Shown here: in pieces, positions 1-12,638 of the stretch | Numbering within the stretch: the first letter of the stretch is position 1 | How the letters are laid out: every line of letters starts with the position of its first letter | Assembly (NCBI GenBank): GCA_028583605.1 | Contig: CM053327.1 | Location: 12,201,629-12,265,628, forward strand | Length of the DNA: 64,000 nucleotides | Direction: 5' to 3' | Source of the DNA: Dastarcus helophoroides | Lineage: Eukaryota > Arthropoda > Insecta > Coleoptera > Bothrideridae | Notes under the pieces: model-generated | Told to the model about the DNA's origin: nothing | Database searches by the model: none | Seen by the model: the letters and a program-made list of their open reading frames with translations, nothing else | Position numbers and translations under genes: made by a program

Positions 1-870
1 TATTTCAACAAAATTGTAATTAAAATTGAAATTTAAAATAATTTGCGAAAAGAATTAACTTGAAATAATGACTTGTTTCTCAAATTGCTTAATTTATATA
101 ATTTCAATGTTATCAATATTTTGACAACTCTTTAACATCAAAAGTAAGAGATTCTAGTATTTTTAAGTTTAAACGTAAAGATCTCGCTTTTTCTAAAATA
201 TTTCACCTTTTTTTGCAAAAAGCTAAGTTTCGTTGAAATTCTCAATTTTATTCTTAAATCTTCTGGTTTAAACTCTCAATTTAGTCTTTTTCGTCGAATT
301 TTTCTAACAAAGTTTTTTTAAGTTATAGTTTTTTCAAAATCTGGAGTTTTCTTACAACATTTTTAGGTTTTATGAACTTTTATTTTTTTGAATATTTTAA
401 TTCGAAACATGTCGAAAAAAGTCGACATTTGGAAAAAAATCATTAACATTTTTAGGAAAAGTTGATTTTTCGAGGCAATAACTTTTGATTTTAAATCTAA
501 TTTTACTTTTATAAATTATAGGTTTTCCCCTAAATTTGAACTTTTTATTAAAATTTCTATGTTTAATTTACAATTTTTTAAGCTCCACAATTCAAGAATT
601 TTATATTGTTTGAGATTAAGATGGAAATTTTCAAATTTTCGAATTTAACTTTGAAATTTTGACTTTTTTTTCAAATGTAATTCCGAAATATATATTTTTT
701 TTGAAAATTTTAGCTTAAAGAAAAATGTGTGATTTAAAAATGCGTAGATTTAAAAAAGAGAAAAAAATAAATTAGGTCCAAGTTCAAAATTTTGTATATC
801 TAGTACATTAAAAAAATTGCGGAGTTCATCCTCAAATTTTCGAAAAAAGAGAACATTTTCTCCTTTTTGG
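1..870. repeat. AT-rich degenerate microrepeat block (T-rich on + strand)
   Basis: No gene is seen. The stretch is built from degenerate units of roughly 18-25 bases resembling TTTCGAAATTTTGACTTT, with T-runs mostly on the + strand. The same vocabulary returns in many other blocks of this window, so it is a dispersed family and not unique sequence. Copies are too diverged for a clean period by eye. Confidence 0.6.
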
Positions 871-916
871 AGAAAAAAGAGAGAGAAAAACACAGGTGTG
901 TTGTAAAACTATTATA

Positions 917-1394
917 TTAAAAAGAGTATGTCTGGTTACCATAAGTAAGGAACATACTTAAACTCATAAACATGACAAAAGATGATAGCTGTAAACTAGA
1001 TATGAAAACTTTTTGTACACATAATCCAATCAGAACGGTGCTCGTTGTCAACAGGATGTCTGCGCACGTACTCATCGTTCGCCAGTAGCACCAAAAGTGA
1101 CCAAAGGCAGACCAATTACTAGACCCTACCACCTGAAATATCATGAGTTGCGATAATAACACGAATCCGGTCGACGGTTTCGTCATTTTCAATCAACGAG
1201 ACGATATTTTGCAAAACACTCGGTCGGCCGCCCGGCGGGTTTCGCAACACGCCAACATTCACATTACTGCGACCTCCTGCAAAGATTATGTTTTAGAAAC
1301 GGGTCATAGGTCTTTGACGTTGAATGCTTTGGACTTCGGCATAAACTGGATTAAGAGTCAAAAAGCAGATAATTGGGTTTCGAGCGGCCAATGA
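917..1394. repeat. Diverged transposon-like fragment, partly repeated at 41.2 kb
   Basis: Bases about 941-1020 resemble 41221-41300 (shared words AGTAAGGAACATAC and ACTTTTTGTA with similar spacing), so this is an interspersed repeat. An 83-codon open stretch on + (1143-1394) includes TRSAARRVSQHANI, which loosely resembles the helix-turn-helix start of Tc1/mariner-type transposases (family knowledge). Homology is weak and no terminal repeats are clear. Bases 1395-2170 contain nothing I recognise. Confidence 0.35.
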
Positions 1395-2169
1395 TTCTGC
1401 AGTAATTTTGTTTATGCTGATTTCAATACTGGTTTTCATTACGTGACTTTGATCTTGTATTTAGCCTGCGATAATATATTTTTATTAAAAAATGGATAAA
1501 CAACTAGAAAATATATTTTAAAGAGCATACTACCTTCTTCAGAATAATATTCACAGCAATTAAAGGAATTATTCAGGGTGGTCCTGAGGTAGTGGGCCAA
1601 AATGTATTGGTATACTATTTCTGAGGTAAAAATACTGCATATTAGGTGAATTTGGTTTGGTTTAAAAGTTGATAATTAATAGACACAGGGTGTTTAACGT
1701 AAATTATCATTTTAGTATTTTTTTATTTATTTCTTAATAAATGCTACTATCCACAAAAAATGTTGGAATTGTGACTTTTTTAAAGTCGAAAAATTGAAAT
1801 CTTTTTTACAAATATCACACACCTGCGATAGGCTGCGATAAATTTAATATGTTAAAAACAAAAATAACACTTTTTTTTTAATACTTTTAGCTGTCTCATT
1901 TTTGGTATGAAATTTTTATTTTGCAAGATTTTTTACAAAGGAAACTTACATTTTATTAAGTAGTTGTCTCGCACGCGATTTAAGAATTTCTATTGTGTAT
2001 GAGTACACTTATAGCATTGAAACACAGTGGCAAATCCAAAAGTTACTCCTCTATGCGACTTTAAATGTGAATTGTGTGTTGCATTGCAGGAGGAATTTAA
2101 AAACATAAGTCGCAGAGGTTAACTGCACAAATACTACGCGTGTTATAACCTGGGATGATCTGAAGTGCA

Positions 2170-3130
2170 AAACTTGTATATTTCTAAATTGTATCTTTTC
2201 TCGAAATTTCGATAGGTTCAAATTTCCACTTTTTTTAAAAAATTTTGAACTTCTTTGGGAAGTAAAAACCATCTTGTGAATTTTTTAAATTTAACCTTTT
2301 GCTCACGATTCCGATTTTTTTTAATTTCATAGTTTTTTAGAAATTCTGTTTATTCTGAAATTCCGATTGTTTTTAAATTTGTCTTTGAAATATTTGATTC
2401 AACGTGTTTTTTTTCTGAAAATTTAGACTTCTTTCAATTTGCCTTTTTTTTGATATTTCACCTTTGTTTTAAAAGTTGGCTTCCTTCGGAAAATTATGAC
2501 ATTTTTCAAGTTTCGACATTTTTCGGAATATGTTTGTTTTTCAACATTTCGTAATATTTCTGAATAATTTTTTTGAAAATTTCGATTCAAAATTGGTTTT
2601 GTTCTCAAAATTTCGACTTTAACGCAAAATTCGATCCTTTCTATTACGAACCAAGCCCCGAGGTCTTTTTAAAGATTTTTGGCCTTATTTTCAAAATATT
2701 TTTTTACAAAATTAAATTTTCCCTGAGAATTTTGATTTTTTCTCAAAATTACGACCTTTTCTCGAGACTTCAACTTTTTTTCCACAAAACCTGATCAATT
2801 TTATGGATTCCTCCTAATCCCCAAATTTTTTTCTTCAAATTTGAATTTTTTTTTTCAAAATACTTATTTTTCAAAATACATATTTTTTCAAAACACTTAT
2901 TTTTTCAAAAACTTGGAAATTCTTCAAAAATTTTGCTTTTGTTTAAATTTTCACCTTGTTTTAACTTCGACTTTTTAAAAATTTCGAGATACTTCATTCT
3001 CAAAATTTCTTTTCTCGAAAGTTTATTGTTTTCCCAAAATTTTATTTTACTATTCGTTTCTTCTCGAAATTTTGACTTGGTCCTTCGTCATTTTTTCAAA
3101 TATTGCAGAATTTTAGCAATCACTCGCTAG
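2170..3130. repeat. AT-rich degenerate microrepeat block (T-rich on + strand)
   Basis: This has the same degenerate TTTTCAAAATTTCGACTTT-like units as the start of the window, again with T-runs on +. Short open frames here follow from low complexity and look unlike protein (runs of F, K, N, I). Bases 3131-4390 lie outside it, are of ordinary composition, and hold no gene I can support. Confidence 0.6.
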
Positions 3131-4409
3131 TGAACATAACTTTTTCGCCCTGAATGTGTTGATATGCAGTAAGGATCTCTACTGTATAAACTCCTATACG
3201 AAATTTGTGCTAACGTGTGGTAGTAGTTTAATTCCTTCTGCATTTTAACACATTAGTGTGTTGTAGCGTAGCGTCATAAACCACAAGCCCTGAGTCCTCG
3301 CACCGTTTTCGAAATACTTGCCACTGAAACTTCCTGGTTTCCCGATTTCATAAATTTAGAGGATGTCGAATATAGAAGCCAAAGTCTGACTTATTTCTCA
3401 AAATTTCGACTTTTCAGCTTAATATTGATACTTCAATTTTTTCTAGAAATTTGATGATGCTAACCTTGAAACTAGGTTTCCAATTGAAATATCAAAAAAA
3501 AAGGTCGCAAGTCACAGGCCGAAAACGACTAAAAAATTAAGCCTAAAAGCGTTACGAATTAAAATAATCAATTCGACATATTAGAAAATTTAAAATCTAA
3601 AAAAAATTATTTTGATTCAATCAAGATTTTTAACTTATTAAGCGTTAAATCAACTTGAACATTTGCCTTGTGGATGATTTTGTATTTACTCGGATACGCA
3701 GACGAAAACATTGGTATCCTTATCAGGAACCACTTAAAACCGGTTCTGAGGTCAGTTGTTATAATGCCTTTAATCCTTTATCAAACCCCCCATGTTAATA
3801 AAAACGTGCTGTCCGGATTTAACCGGTTATTGTTATCAGCACGCCAAAGACACATTCTATATTTGTAGAAAATCACTTTGCCCCCTGCGATTAAAATTAT
3901 CTGGTGAGACGGCGATACATTCGTTTGTGTGCTGCAGAAAAAGATAACGGCTGCCTGTATGTAACCTTTTGCTTGTGGGTCTCGTCTTATTTTAATCATC
4001 ATTGCTCGGAACGCAGAACCGTATCCTTTTTTTGCTTTCTATCCGTCAAGGGGCGACAATTTTACAATTTAGTGCCACCTCTGAAACACCTTAGGCAATA
4101 GGTTCTCAAGCACACCATACGTATATTTTTTTAGTTGGTCTTGATTTTTTTTGTAACTACCTTTATTGTTGCTCCAAAACGTTTTTTAATTTTTTTTTAT
4201 TTTCGGTTTCGCCGAGTGATTTTCACTTCTCATTTTTGTTGCTTGTTTTTTATGCCACTTTCACTTTCATAATTTGTAATGTAAAATAATTCGACTAGGC
4301 ATTTTTCTCTTTTCTTTTTACTTCCTCCTCTCCGTCATCTTCCACTATTTTTTTCCATATTTTCCTCCCACTCTCCCAGAATTTGAAGATTTGTTTCGAC
4401 TTGTTAGTT

Positions 4410-4600
4410 CGTCGTCTGCTCTCTCTCCCTCTTTTTCTTTCTCTCTCCCTCTCTCTTTCTTTCTCTCTCCTTATCTCTCTCTCTTTCTCTCCATCTACCC
4501 TCTAGCTCTCACCCTTCACGCTTACTTCCTGCCTCCCCCAGTCCATCTTCAGCCTTCTTTTCCTACATATCTCCCCCTTCCCTCCTCTCCTTCACTCATT
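4410..4600 (+). repeat. Polypyrimidine (CT)n-rich microsatellite
   Basis: An imperfect CTCTCT/CTTTCT tract of about 190 bases gives a strongly pyrimidine + strand. It produces a meaningless Ser/Leu/Phe/Pro open frame. Similar shorter tracts occur at 20440-20498 and near 24575-24595. Confidence 0.85.
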
Positions 4601-4639
4601 GCAAAATTTGTCGTTTTCTTAGAAGTATGAACTTGCAGT

Positions 4640-5320
4640 TTTTATTTTGCTCCTTTAAAATTTTGGCCTATAATTCAAAATTTCAACTATTCCAAATTTT
4701 CGATTCTTATTTTTCGAAATTTAAATTTAAATCTCTTGGACAAAAAATGTATCTAGAATTGCGCATACTTCTATTCGATTTTCGTTAGATTCGACGGTTA
4801 ACACTCGATATTTAAATCAACGAATTCGATTTTGGTGGACATTACAGCGACATAATAGTGACATTTATCAAAATAAGAATCTCTTGGGTTTAAACTTAAG
4901 ATATTGCGAATTTTTTGAAATAAATTTATAAAAAGGTCTGTTATGATGACGTAATTTTTGCTTCAAAATGTACTTTCTCAAAATTCCTAGTCTGTACTTT
5001 CGGTTTTTTAGATATCGACTTTCTTCTTTAAAATTTTGACTATACTTCGAAATTTCGTTTCCAAAACTGATATTTTAAATTCCATTATTTTTTAATTCCG
5101 GTTTTTTCAAAATTCCAAATTTAAACGTTTAATTTTTACTTGATTCCTAAAAGAAAATAAATACGATTTTACCCATTTAAATTTTAATTCTAAAATCTAA
5201 AAATTTTTTTTTTTTCAACTTGCTTTTGGAATTCTTTTCAAAGCATAACGACTTTGAAATTCGACTTTTGCTTCAAGTTTCTAATTAAGTAGATTAAGAC
5301 TTTAATTTCAAAATTATGGT
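4640..5320. repeat. AT-rich degenerate microrepeat block
   Basis: The same microrepeat vocabulary as 1-870 continues here, mainly T-rich on +. No coding signal is seen. It abuts the tandem duplication that starts at 5321. Confidence 0.5.
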
Positions 5321-6442
5321 TTTATTTCTTTTTAGACATATAATGGAAAAAAAAATTAATTTTGGCTTGAAACCTAAATTCTTTCAAGTGGCCATATCTT
5401 GGATTCGATAAAACTGCAACTTTATTGCATTTCATTATTTTTACGATTAACTAGAAAATCATTAATTTATCAACCTTGACCTTACCCTAGCGGCCATCAT
5501 TGGCTATTCACCATAAATAAGAAAACATTTTGGAATTTGGGATTTACCACATTTAATGGTCCAATTATTAGGAATAAACAAAACAATGATAAAATTCTGC
5601 ACTCTTTATTAATACGAGAATTAGGTATACTGTATGATTATTGATATCCTTTGTGATTCATTGAAATCATTGAACGCAAAATTTTAATTTGACAGTTTTC
5701 ATGTGTGCCAGATGCAATTCGTCGAGTAATCCGCTGGTGTATTACCGGCTATATTCATTGTCAACTTCCTGAACAAAATCCACGTACAGAAACTAATAGA
5801 TCTGATTCCCCAAAGGGCGGCCTTCTTGAGGCATACAAGACAGCCGGATAGAGCAAAAATCTACGCTGTTCGGTTTGATTTTATTTCTTTTTAGACATAT
5901 AATGGAAAAAAAAATAATTTTGGCTTGAAACCCAAATTCTTTCAAGTGGTCATATCTTGCATTCGATAAAACTGCAACTTTGTTGCATTTCATTATTTTT
6001 ACGATTAACTAGAAAATCAATAATTTATCAAAGACGACCCCTTTTGACCTTACACTAGCGGCCATCATTGGCTATTCACCATAAATAAGAAAACATTTTG
6101 GAATTTGGGATTTACCACATTTAATCGTCCAATGATTAGGAATAAACCAAACAATGATAAAATTCTGCACTCTATTAATACAAGAATTAGGTATACTGTA
6201 TGATTATTGATATCCTTTGTGATTCATTGAAATCATTGAACGCAAAATTATAATTTCACTGTTTTTATGTGTGCCAGATGCAATTCGTCGAGTAATCCGC
6301 TGGTGTATTACCGGCTATATTCATTGTCAACTTCCTGGACAAAATCCACGTACAGAAACTGATAGGTCTGATTCCCCAAAGGGCAGCCTTCTTGAGGCAT
6401 ACAAGACAGCCAGATACAGCAAAAATCTACGCTGTTCGGTTT
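5321..6442. repeat. Two-copy direct tandem duplication, period about 559 bp
   Basis: The sequence beginning TTTATTTCTTTTTAGACATA at 5321 begins again at 5880, and both copies end in AAAATCTACGCTGTTCGGTTT-type sequence. The copies are nearly identical, with scattered substitutions and an indel of about 10 bases near 6030. Each carries an open segment (copy 2 from 6271: PDAIRRVIRW, then QNPRTETDRSDSPKG), but copy 1 has a stop, and the differences do not favour synonymous sites. The two copies differ by only a few percent, so the duplication is fairly young. Whether the unit is part of a larger repeat or an old exon is not decidable here. Confidence 0.85.
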
Positions 6443-6445
6443 GGC

Positions 6446-6945
6446 TAGAGAATTTGATTCCGGGATCCCGATTTTCGCGCTCACGGGATCCCGACAACGT
6501 TCTCTGATCTGTGACTATTTTTTAAGTACTTTTTGTTTTACTAGCTACATACTAGCTATTATTTAGTCGATGTTGAAACAGATTTATGTTAATTTTCAAA
6601 GTTTATTTGCAGAATTGGTTACAGAAAGTTTTTTATGTTAATTTAGAGAGTTCTTATTGATTCTTGAAAAAGAATAACTTTATCATAAAGAATGAGTGAT
6701 TTTAAGTCTGGTTAATCAGACTTAATTCAAATTATTTAGAGTGATTAGATTAGCTACATATATACCGTAAAATACGATATTTATGGTCTAAATTTTGATT
6801 TGTTGGTTGCAAAACTGTATTCTGTAATTTTTTTATCTTTAATTTGTGACCCCCAATATCGAAATAATATCGGGATCCCGGGATTGACTAAAATATAATG
6901 CCGAAATTCCGGGATTAGAAATAAGAACCGCGATCGAATTCCCTA
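6446..6945. mobile_element. Short non-autonomous hAT-like element
   Basis: Imperfect terminal inverted repeats start TAGAGAATTTGAT on the left and, on the complementary strand, TAGGGAATTCGAT on the right. Subterminal GGGATCCCG palindromes lie inside both ends. The flanking 8-mers (GGTTTGGC and AGCTTGTC) match at 5 of 8 positions, compatible with a decayed 8-bp hAT target duplication. There is no transposase. Bases 6946-7712 after it contain nothing I recognise apart from the upstream flank of the next gene. Confidence 0.5.
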
Positions 6946-7713
6946 AGCTTGTCTCCTTCTCTAAGCTCCTGTCTATGAAGACTCTTTTTTGCATAGAACT
7001 TCCAAACTATGGAATTCGTTATCGAACGAAATTTTTCCCCATAATTATAACCTATTTATATTTAAAAGGGGGTTCATTGCTTTCCATCACTTTTTCTGCA
7101 TCCTACTCGTAGCGCTCCAACGCAATAATATGGATTGTACTTAGAAAAATACTTCGCATTTCTGACATAACTAGTTATGAGTTATAACTTAGAAGCAATT
7201 CACTCCCTTCCCCTACATTGATTCGCGGCCTACATACGTATGCCTCAATTGGTTATAATTTATAATAAATCACCAAAAATCGATGGACCATAAATCAAAA
7301 AAGTATTTAAATTTAGCTTTTATGTAATTTTGCCGCTACCCGATAAAAAATCATAAAGTTCTGAAGTGCCTCATATGCCTAATTATTAAATGTATAAAAA
7401 TCCATCAGTACTAAGATAATGCATCGTTTACTGCATATCCAACAACTTGAACGGGTAAAATATTATAATACGGTCCTGCGTGTATGTTAATCAAAAGGGG
7501 GATTACTTATTCCGGATAAAGAATTTGTTTACATATTCACTTTATATATAATTATTTTAACTTATTCGCCAGCTCAGTAGGCTAATATAGCTTGAATAAC
7601 ACATTTTTGACACGCCGAAACTAAAATCGGTTCGCGAATTCCTCACCATTTAAAACTTATTTCGACTGCTCCGTCTGTAGCATTACTAAAAAATGATTTT
7701 GTGTAATCCCAGG

Positions 7714-9996
7714 ATGGTGGAAGGTCAACCGCTTCGGTACTACAGCAGCCCCATACCCATCCCGGTGGTGCGCCCGAGGTCCCCTCAGTATTCCTACTTC
7801 GACAGATTTGAGGAGTACTCCGGTATGGAACCTGCTGAAATTTTGATGTCGTCGCCAAACAGCTCACATCAGGTAAAAACCCGCCCCAGATTTGTGTATA
7901 TTTGTGTCATTAATGAGAAAAAGCGTTATTTCCACTTTTGGCTCGCTCTTAGAAAATTTATACAAAAAATAATTTAACTAGTTCTTTTGTTGCAGATTAC
8001 TAATTTTATCTAATTATTTTATTATTTTCAATCGCAATATGTTTGTAGGCAGTTTCACTATTCAAAACGATTTCATCAATTCCTGAGCGAATTTTTTTTA
8101 AGTATGATCAAACTTTTCAGAAGCTTAGCTTCGTCATCTTATTTGAAATTGTCAAATAACACCAGCGGTTGCCTTCAGTTTAGCTTGTTAACTTACCTCT
8201 TGTTTATAACTTGAACATTGATTGAAAAATGCTGAACACTGCTCAAAATATCTAAACAAAAACCTATTACTCCTTCTTACCTTCTTAAATGGTGTATTTC
8301 ATTGTTTGTTACTTTATTCGTTATTATCAGTTATGAGAGTCACTTCTTTTCTAATTTCGAGATAACAAGGTATAGAATAGCTATTAGAATTCTGACGCGA
8401 AGCCATCACACTCTCCAAGGTCTACTGCACTGACGAAGAAATACCGGTAATTCCAAGAAGGGGAAGGGGTATCAGATACAAAGTTTTAACGCATAAATGA
8501 AGAACACATTTTTTGTCAGAGCCAATAGGGCCTTAATTAAAGGGTAGTCCTGCTCTCATTAAGTGGGGAATCTAAAGAAAGACCTTGAATGAATAAACAG
8601 TTTTGTCTAACTGAACAAATAAGGTCATTAAAAACATTTTGCTAAAAAAGAACTAAGGTGGCATGAATATTAAGATATTGGGTATCAATAAAAAATCTTA
8701 ATGAATATGTAAAAAAAGCTTTGCCTACTAGACTCAAAGAGCTTTACCAGAAAAATAGTAAAAATAAGCACTAATCGAGCGTGATATCAAATAAAAAGTT
8801 TTAACCAGTAGATGATGATCAAACCCCCATCGAGTGGGGTATCAAATGAAATATAGTTACATAAGGAAGACTTATTTATAGAGACATGAAAGCTTTAATT
8901 AAAAAGTATTCAGACCCTCACTGACTGAGATAAATATCAAATAAAAAGTAGATAAACACTGAGCAAGAAATTTAGTAAACATCATTTGCCCCATCTTATT
9001 GCGTGTCACACATGAAATTCCATCACGTAATTGGCGTAACAAAAACTTTTTTTAACTAGATAAAATGACTCGTAAAATACCTCTAAATTTAAAATTGCCT
9101 TTTTGTTTTAGAGCGACAGCGAGAATTCTCTATCGAGCATTGACTTACCTCCCAGACTATATAACGCTAAAAAAGACCAAAAATCGACCATCAGGTGCTC
9201 TTGGAAAGACTGCGGAATCCTATTCGAATCCTTAGAGCTCCTGGTTAGCCACGTTACCAAATTCCACGCCGCTTGTGGCCCCGGTGGTCTTTTCTACTGC
9301 GGCTGGGAAGGCTGTACCCGAAACCAAAAAGGCTTTAACGCAAGGTAGTCAACCACTCACTTTTGTGACGCTTCAATCTAACATCCCTTTCCTTACAGAT
9401 ACAAAATGCTAGTGCACGTCCGAACACACACCAACGAGAAACCTCACAAGTGCACCCAATGTGAGAAGTCTTTCTCTCGCGCTGAAAACCTGAAGATCCA
9501 TTCGAGATCTCACAGCGGCGAAAAACCCTACGTGTGTCCTGTTCCCGGATGCAACAAAGCCTACTCTAACTCCAGTGATCGATTCAAGCACACTAGAACC
9601 CATCAGGTGGATAAGCCATATTATTGTAAGATACCGGGTTGCGCGAAACGGTATACGGATCCGAGCAGCCTCAGAAAACACGTGAAAACTTACAAACATT
9701 TCGCTAGTGATAATAGCGGGGAAAATCGGGAGGAAATCAAAGACTGTATTAAGACTGAAACTGTTGAGGCTGTTTGTCGTTTGACTTGTCCACAAAAATG
9801 TTGTGTTAATAAAATAAATAAAACCGCGGAGCTGTTGCGAATAGGTGCCATGATTAGTATGAAAAACGAAGCGCCCGTAGCTTGGAATCAATTCGTCGTA
9901 CCTGAAAAACAATTTTATACGTATGACGGCAGTTACCCCAGTAATTTGGATATTGATATGCCTCTGGATTTGAGCATACACAACAAAAGAATTTAG
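7714..9996 (+). CDS. sug: GLIS-family five-C2H2 zinc-finger transcription factor (sugarbabe/GLIS2-like)
   Basis: Coding exons are 7714-7872, 9112-9344 and 9399-9996, all GT-AG and phase-consistent, giving 329 aa. The start ATG lies one base after an acceptor (CCCAG at 7712), so an upstream non-coding exon is expected; it was not located. Five C2H2 fingers run from residue 82 to 231. Fingers 1 and 2 have the GLI/GLIS-type C-x4-C spacing (CSWKDC, CGWEGC), followed by [33 protein letters not shown] and [10 protein letters not shown], which are hallmarks of GLIS proteins. VDKPYYCK before finger 5 and the short length favour GLIS2/sugarbabe over lame duck (GLIS1/3-like). Residues 319-323 are PLDLS, the classical CtBP-binding motif, seven residues from the end, implying co-repressor recruitment. 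Family role: nuclear DNA-binding regulator; sugarbabe is sugar-responsive in flies (not shown by this sequence). The last intron is only 54 bp. Confidence 0.9.
8460..8960. repeat. Degenerate tandem array, units about 100 bp, in GLIS gene intron
   Basis: A core resembling GGGTATCAAATAAAAAGTTT recurs near 8466, 8563, 8679, 8783, 8836 and 8932, with spacings near 100 bases and one near 53. Copies are badly diverged. It lies wholly in the intron 7873-9111. Confidence 0.55.
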
Positions 9997-10103
9997 CTTT
10001 CGTTTTAACGGCTTAATTTTTGACTGTATTTTGTGTTCATCAGTATGTTTTTTGAGTGTTGAATTGATAATATTGTGATATACTTTTTTTAATATATATT
10101 ATA

Positions 10104-10109
10104 AATAAA
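10104..10109 (+). terminator. sug: Poly(A) signal of the GLIS gene
   Basis: AATAAA lies 108 bases after the stop codon in AT-rich sequence with no better upstream candidate. The stretch 10110-11440 after it contains no feature I can support. Confidence 0.55.
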
Positions 10110-11439
10110 TTATTTAAATAGAAATGTTTCAGTATATCTAATCTAATCCTTTAATCAGAATGCAACAATTTTCAGTTGCCAATACTTTTCAACTTTTAAA
10201 CAATTTATTTTTCTTATTGTCATATTAAATTCTGAACAATGTTTATATAATTTGGATTTATTCGATTAGATTCATCTTGATGGTTGCTCGCCACGCCCCT
10301 TAAAGTCCCCTGACATAACAATACAGCAAAGATTGAACTGAAACCCTTCTCAGATACAGCCTATTATTAGTCTTTAATAATATGTTAAAGTACTACAAAA
10401 CTAAAAGTTTTATCAAATAATTAGTCATACCAGTGCGACAATTACCCACTGACTTAAATCAATGCCCTAATCTAAAACGAAGATTTCATACTATTTTTAT
10501 AATTGAACTGAATTTTTATTTTATTCACAGAACCAAATTTGTAAAAATCGTCAAATTTTTACAAGTACAATTCAAAATTTTGAGATTTACCCCGCCAGCT
10601 TGACTCTGGACACCAAATTTCCAGTTTAAATCAGGGATGTTGTGGAGCTTTATGACCATAATCAAAACTACCCAAATGTCCGAAATAAAAAAATATTCTT
10701 ATCCGATATAAAAGTTCCCTATGGATGTTATTTGAAATAACGTTCCTGATTTCGCGATTTAAATTGAGACAAATTGACACTCACAGGAAAGATTTCACCG
10801 TCCAGGGAGATGTTTGCTGCGTCACGTCGTAACTACCTTTTTTTTACAAGACAATAAGTTCCTGCATGTATTTTTTTTGGGAATTTTATATCATTTCCAT
10901 TCTAGAAAGCTGTTAAGACATATTTTACATGTAACAGAAACAGAATAGAAGATTTAACAGAGCCCTGGGTTACTCATGCATTAATCTGAAATGTCTCGGA
11001 GGCATGTCATCAACAATGTCATGAAAAATTCGATCTGTACAAATAGAACTTAATTCATGTTCTGTTTCGAGTTCCTTCATTGTGGTGAGCTCTGTGGAAA
11101 CAATGTAATCAAAAGTTTTGGATAAAAACGATGAGATTATTCCTTACAAATTGAAAACAATTCATTTAATGATATCAATTTCTCTGCAATCCGTTTCGTG
11201 ACTACTACTGAATTTTGTGATTTTAGTTACCACGCACGTAACCTGATTGTAAGGCACATTGCATCCGAAGCTAGCAAATATCTGAAATAATTTCATATCT
11301 GTAGTGCATCCGTATCCAGATCTGAAATGCTATGAAAAACAAACCCTAACGATTAATTTTCAGTCCAGTGCTAAAAAAACTATTCTTAAAATGATCGATC
11401 ACAACCAGACTGAAATGAGCAAGAGTGCCCCCGTTTTTT

Positions 11440-11700
11440 TTTTTTCAAAAAATCGGCCTTTTCTGTAATATACTTTTTTAAATTCGAATTTCTGGAAATG
11501 ATTTATTACTCAAAATCTATTTTTTTAAACTTGCAAAATTCTTTTATGTTTTTGCACATTTCCACTGTTTCCTAGAAATTCGTCTATTGAACCGAAATTT
11601 TGACTTTTTTTCGGAATTTACCTTTTTTTCCGCAAAAGTTGACTTTCTGTAAGAAATATATTTTGCAGGATATTTAGGTTTTTTTCTAAATTCCACGACG
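11440..11700. repeat. AT-rich degenerate microrepeat block
   Basis: This is a short copy of the TTTCGAAATTTTGACTTT-like microrepeat, T-rich on +, directly left of the transposon that starts at 11747. The same pattern resumes directly right of it (13230-13850), so the transposon probably inserted into one continuous block. Confidence 0.5.
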
Positions 11701-11812
11701 CTTTTTTAATTCGTCTCTTGCTCGAAATGTCTGTCCTCAAAATTGGTACAGGGTTGGCCGTTTAAAATGGAAGCAGCGAAGAGCTCTACAACTTTTGACA
11801 GCATTGTCAAAT

Positions 11813-12456
11813 TCAAAGGCGTCACCAGCCAATGGGTCAGGGGGGGCAAGGTGAGAAAAAGAAAAATATGAACTGTAATATGTGCAGATAGACACAACGA
11901 TTTAAATTTAAAAAAAAGGTTTTTGTTAATGAACAATAAAGAAACAATGGAAAAAATGAAATAAAACGAAAGAAAAGCAATTAAAACATAACTTTCTCGG
12001 GTTTTTTGCAAACTGATCAGCCACCTAATCGATAAAATTCTCTAGGTTGTCAAAAATGATCTTTATGTGAACACTTATCAATGCCAGGCCATTGAGGCGA
12101 CTTTATATACCATAGTGCTCCTCAGCTAAGTTTTAATACTTCTCAAGCTGCTAAAAGATCGCTCCACAGTTCACGTTGTGCACGGTAGTGCAATTAAAAT
12201 TTTTAATGCTTTTTCGGTCTCTAGAAAGAAGTTTTTCGTCTCTTTTATAACATCAGCAATGGTCAGTTCATTCGACCGTTCTAGATTTACCGTGCCATCA
12301 ATTTTGCCAGAGCTCAACTTCATTTTTTACATCTGCTAAATTGTAAAATTAGGCGAAGATTTCGCAAACTTCTCTAAATGTTTCCACGTAGTACATATTT
12401 TGGAATTTCTAGAGGTAGCGGCTGCCCCTCCTTGGCCCCTGCCGACGCCCTTGGTC
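11813..12456 (-). mobile_element. hAT element fragment nested in the Tc1-like relic
   Basis: The ends resemble each other as inverted repeats (left AAAGGCGTCACCAGCC, complement of right AAGGGCGTCGGCAGG) with G-rich subterminal runs. TCAAAT occurs beside both ends and may be what remains of the target duplication. Exact borders are uncertain by several bases. Confidence 0.5.
12060..12340 (-). pseudogene. hAT transposase C-terminal dimerisation domain, broken
   Basis: On the minus strand the frame reads FFLETEKALKILIALP, a stop, then TVERSFSSLRSIKT, a stop, then LRSTM. This is the hAT C-terminal signature usually written as ERSFS-x-L-K/R-x-IKTYLRSTM (family knowledge). In-frame stops replace a codon before TVERS and the Tyr of IKTYLRS, so it is dead. 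The DDE core upstream is absent. Confidence 0.8.
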
Positions 12457-12638
12457 AAATCGTCTAATGACATATGACTCTGGAAACGTCAGTCACAGGA
12501 AATTTATACCATGGAATAGTACACTCCAAAAGAACGCCCTAAAATTGTTAAGTTGTATATTCAAAATAGCTTCTCAGTTATAAAAAATAAACATGTATTC
12601 ATAAAAAAAACACTATAAAGCGTTTATACGCAAAATTT

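Noticed and set aside
2423..2794. Frames inside the AT microrepeat on both strands
   Set aside because: Low-complexity translations in both directions at once; typical of the repeat, not of proteins.
4391..4630. Open frame rich in Ser, Leu, Phe and Pro
   Set aside because: Translation of the CT microsatellite.
9409..9981. Long minus-strand open frame (190 codons)
   Set aside because: Exact antisense shadow of the zinc-finger exon, with no homology of its own.
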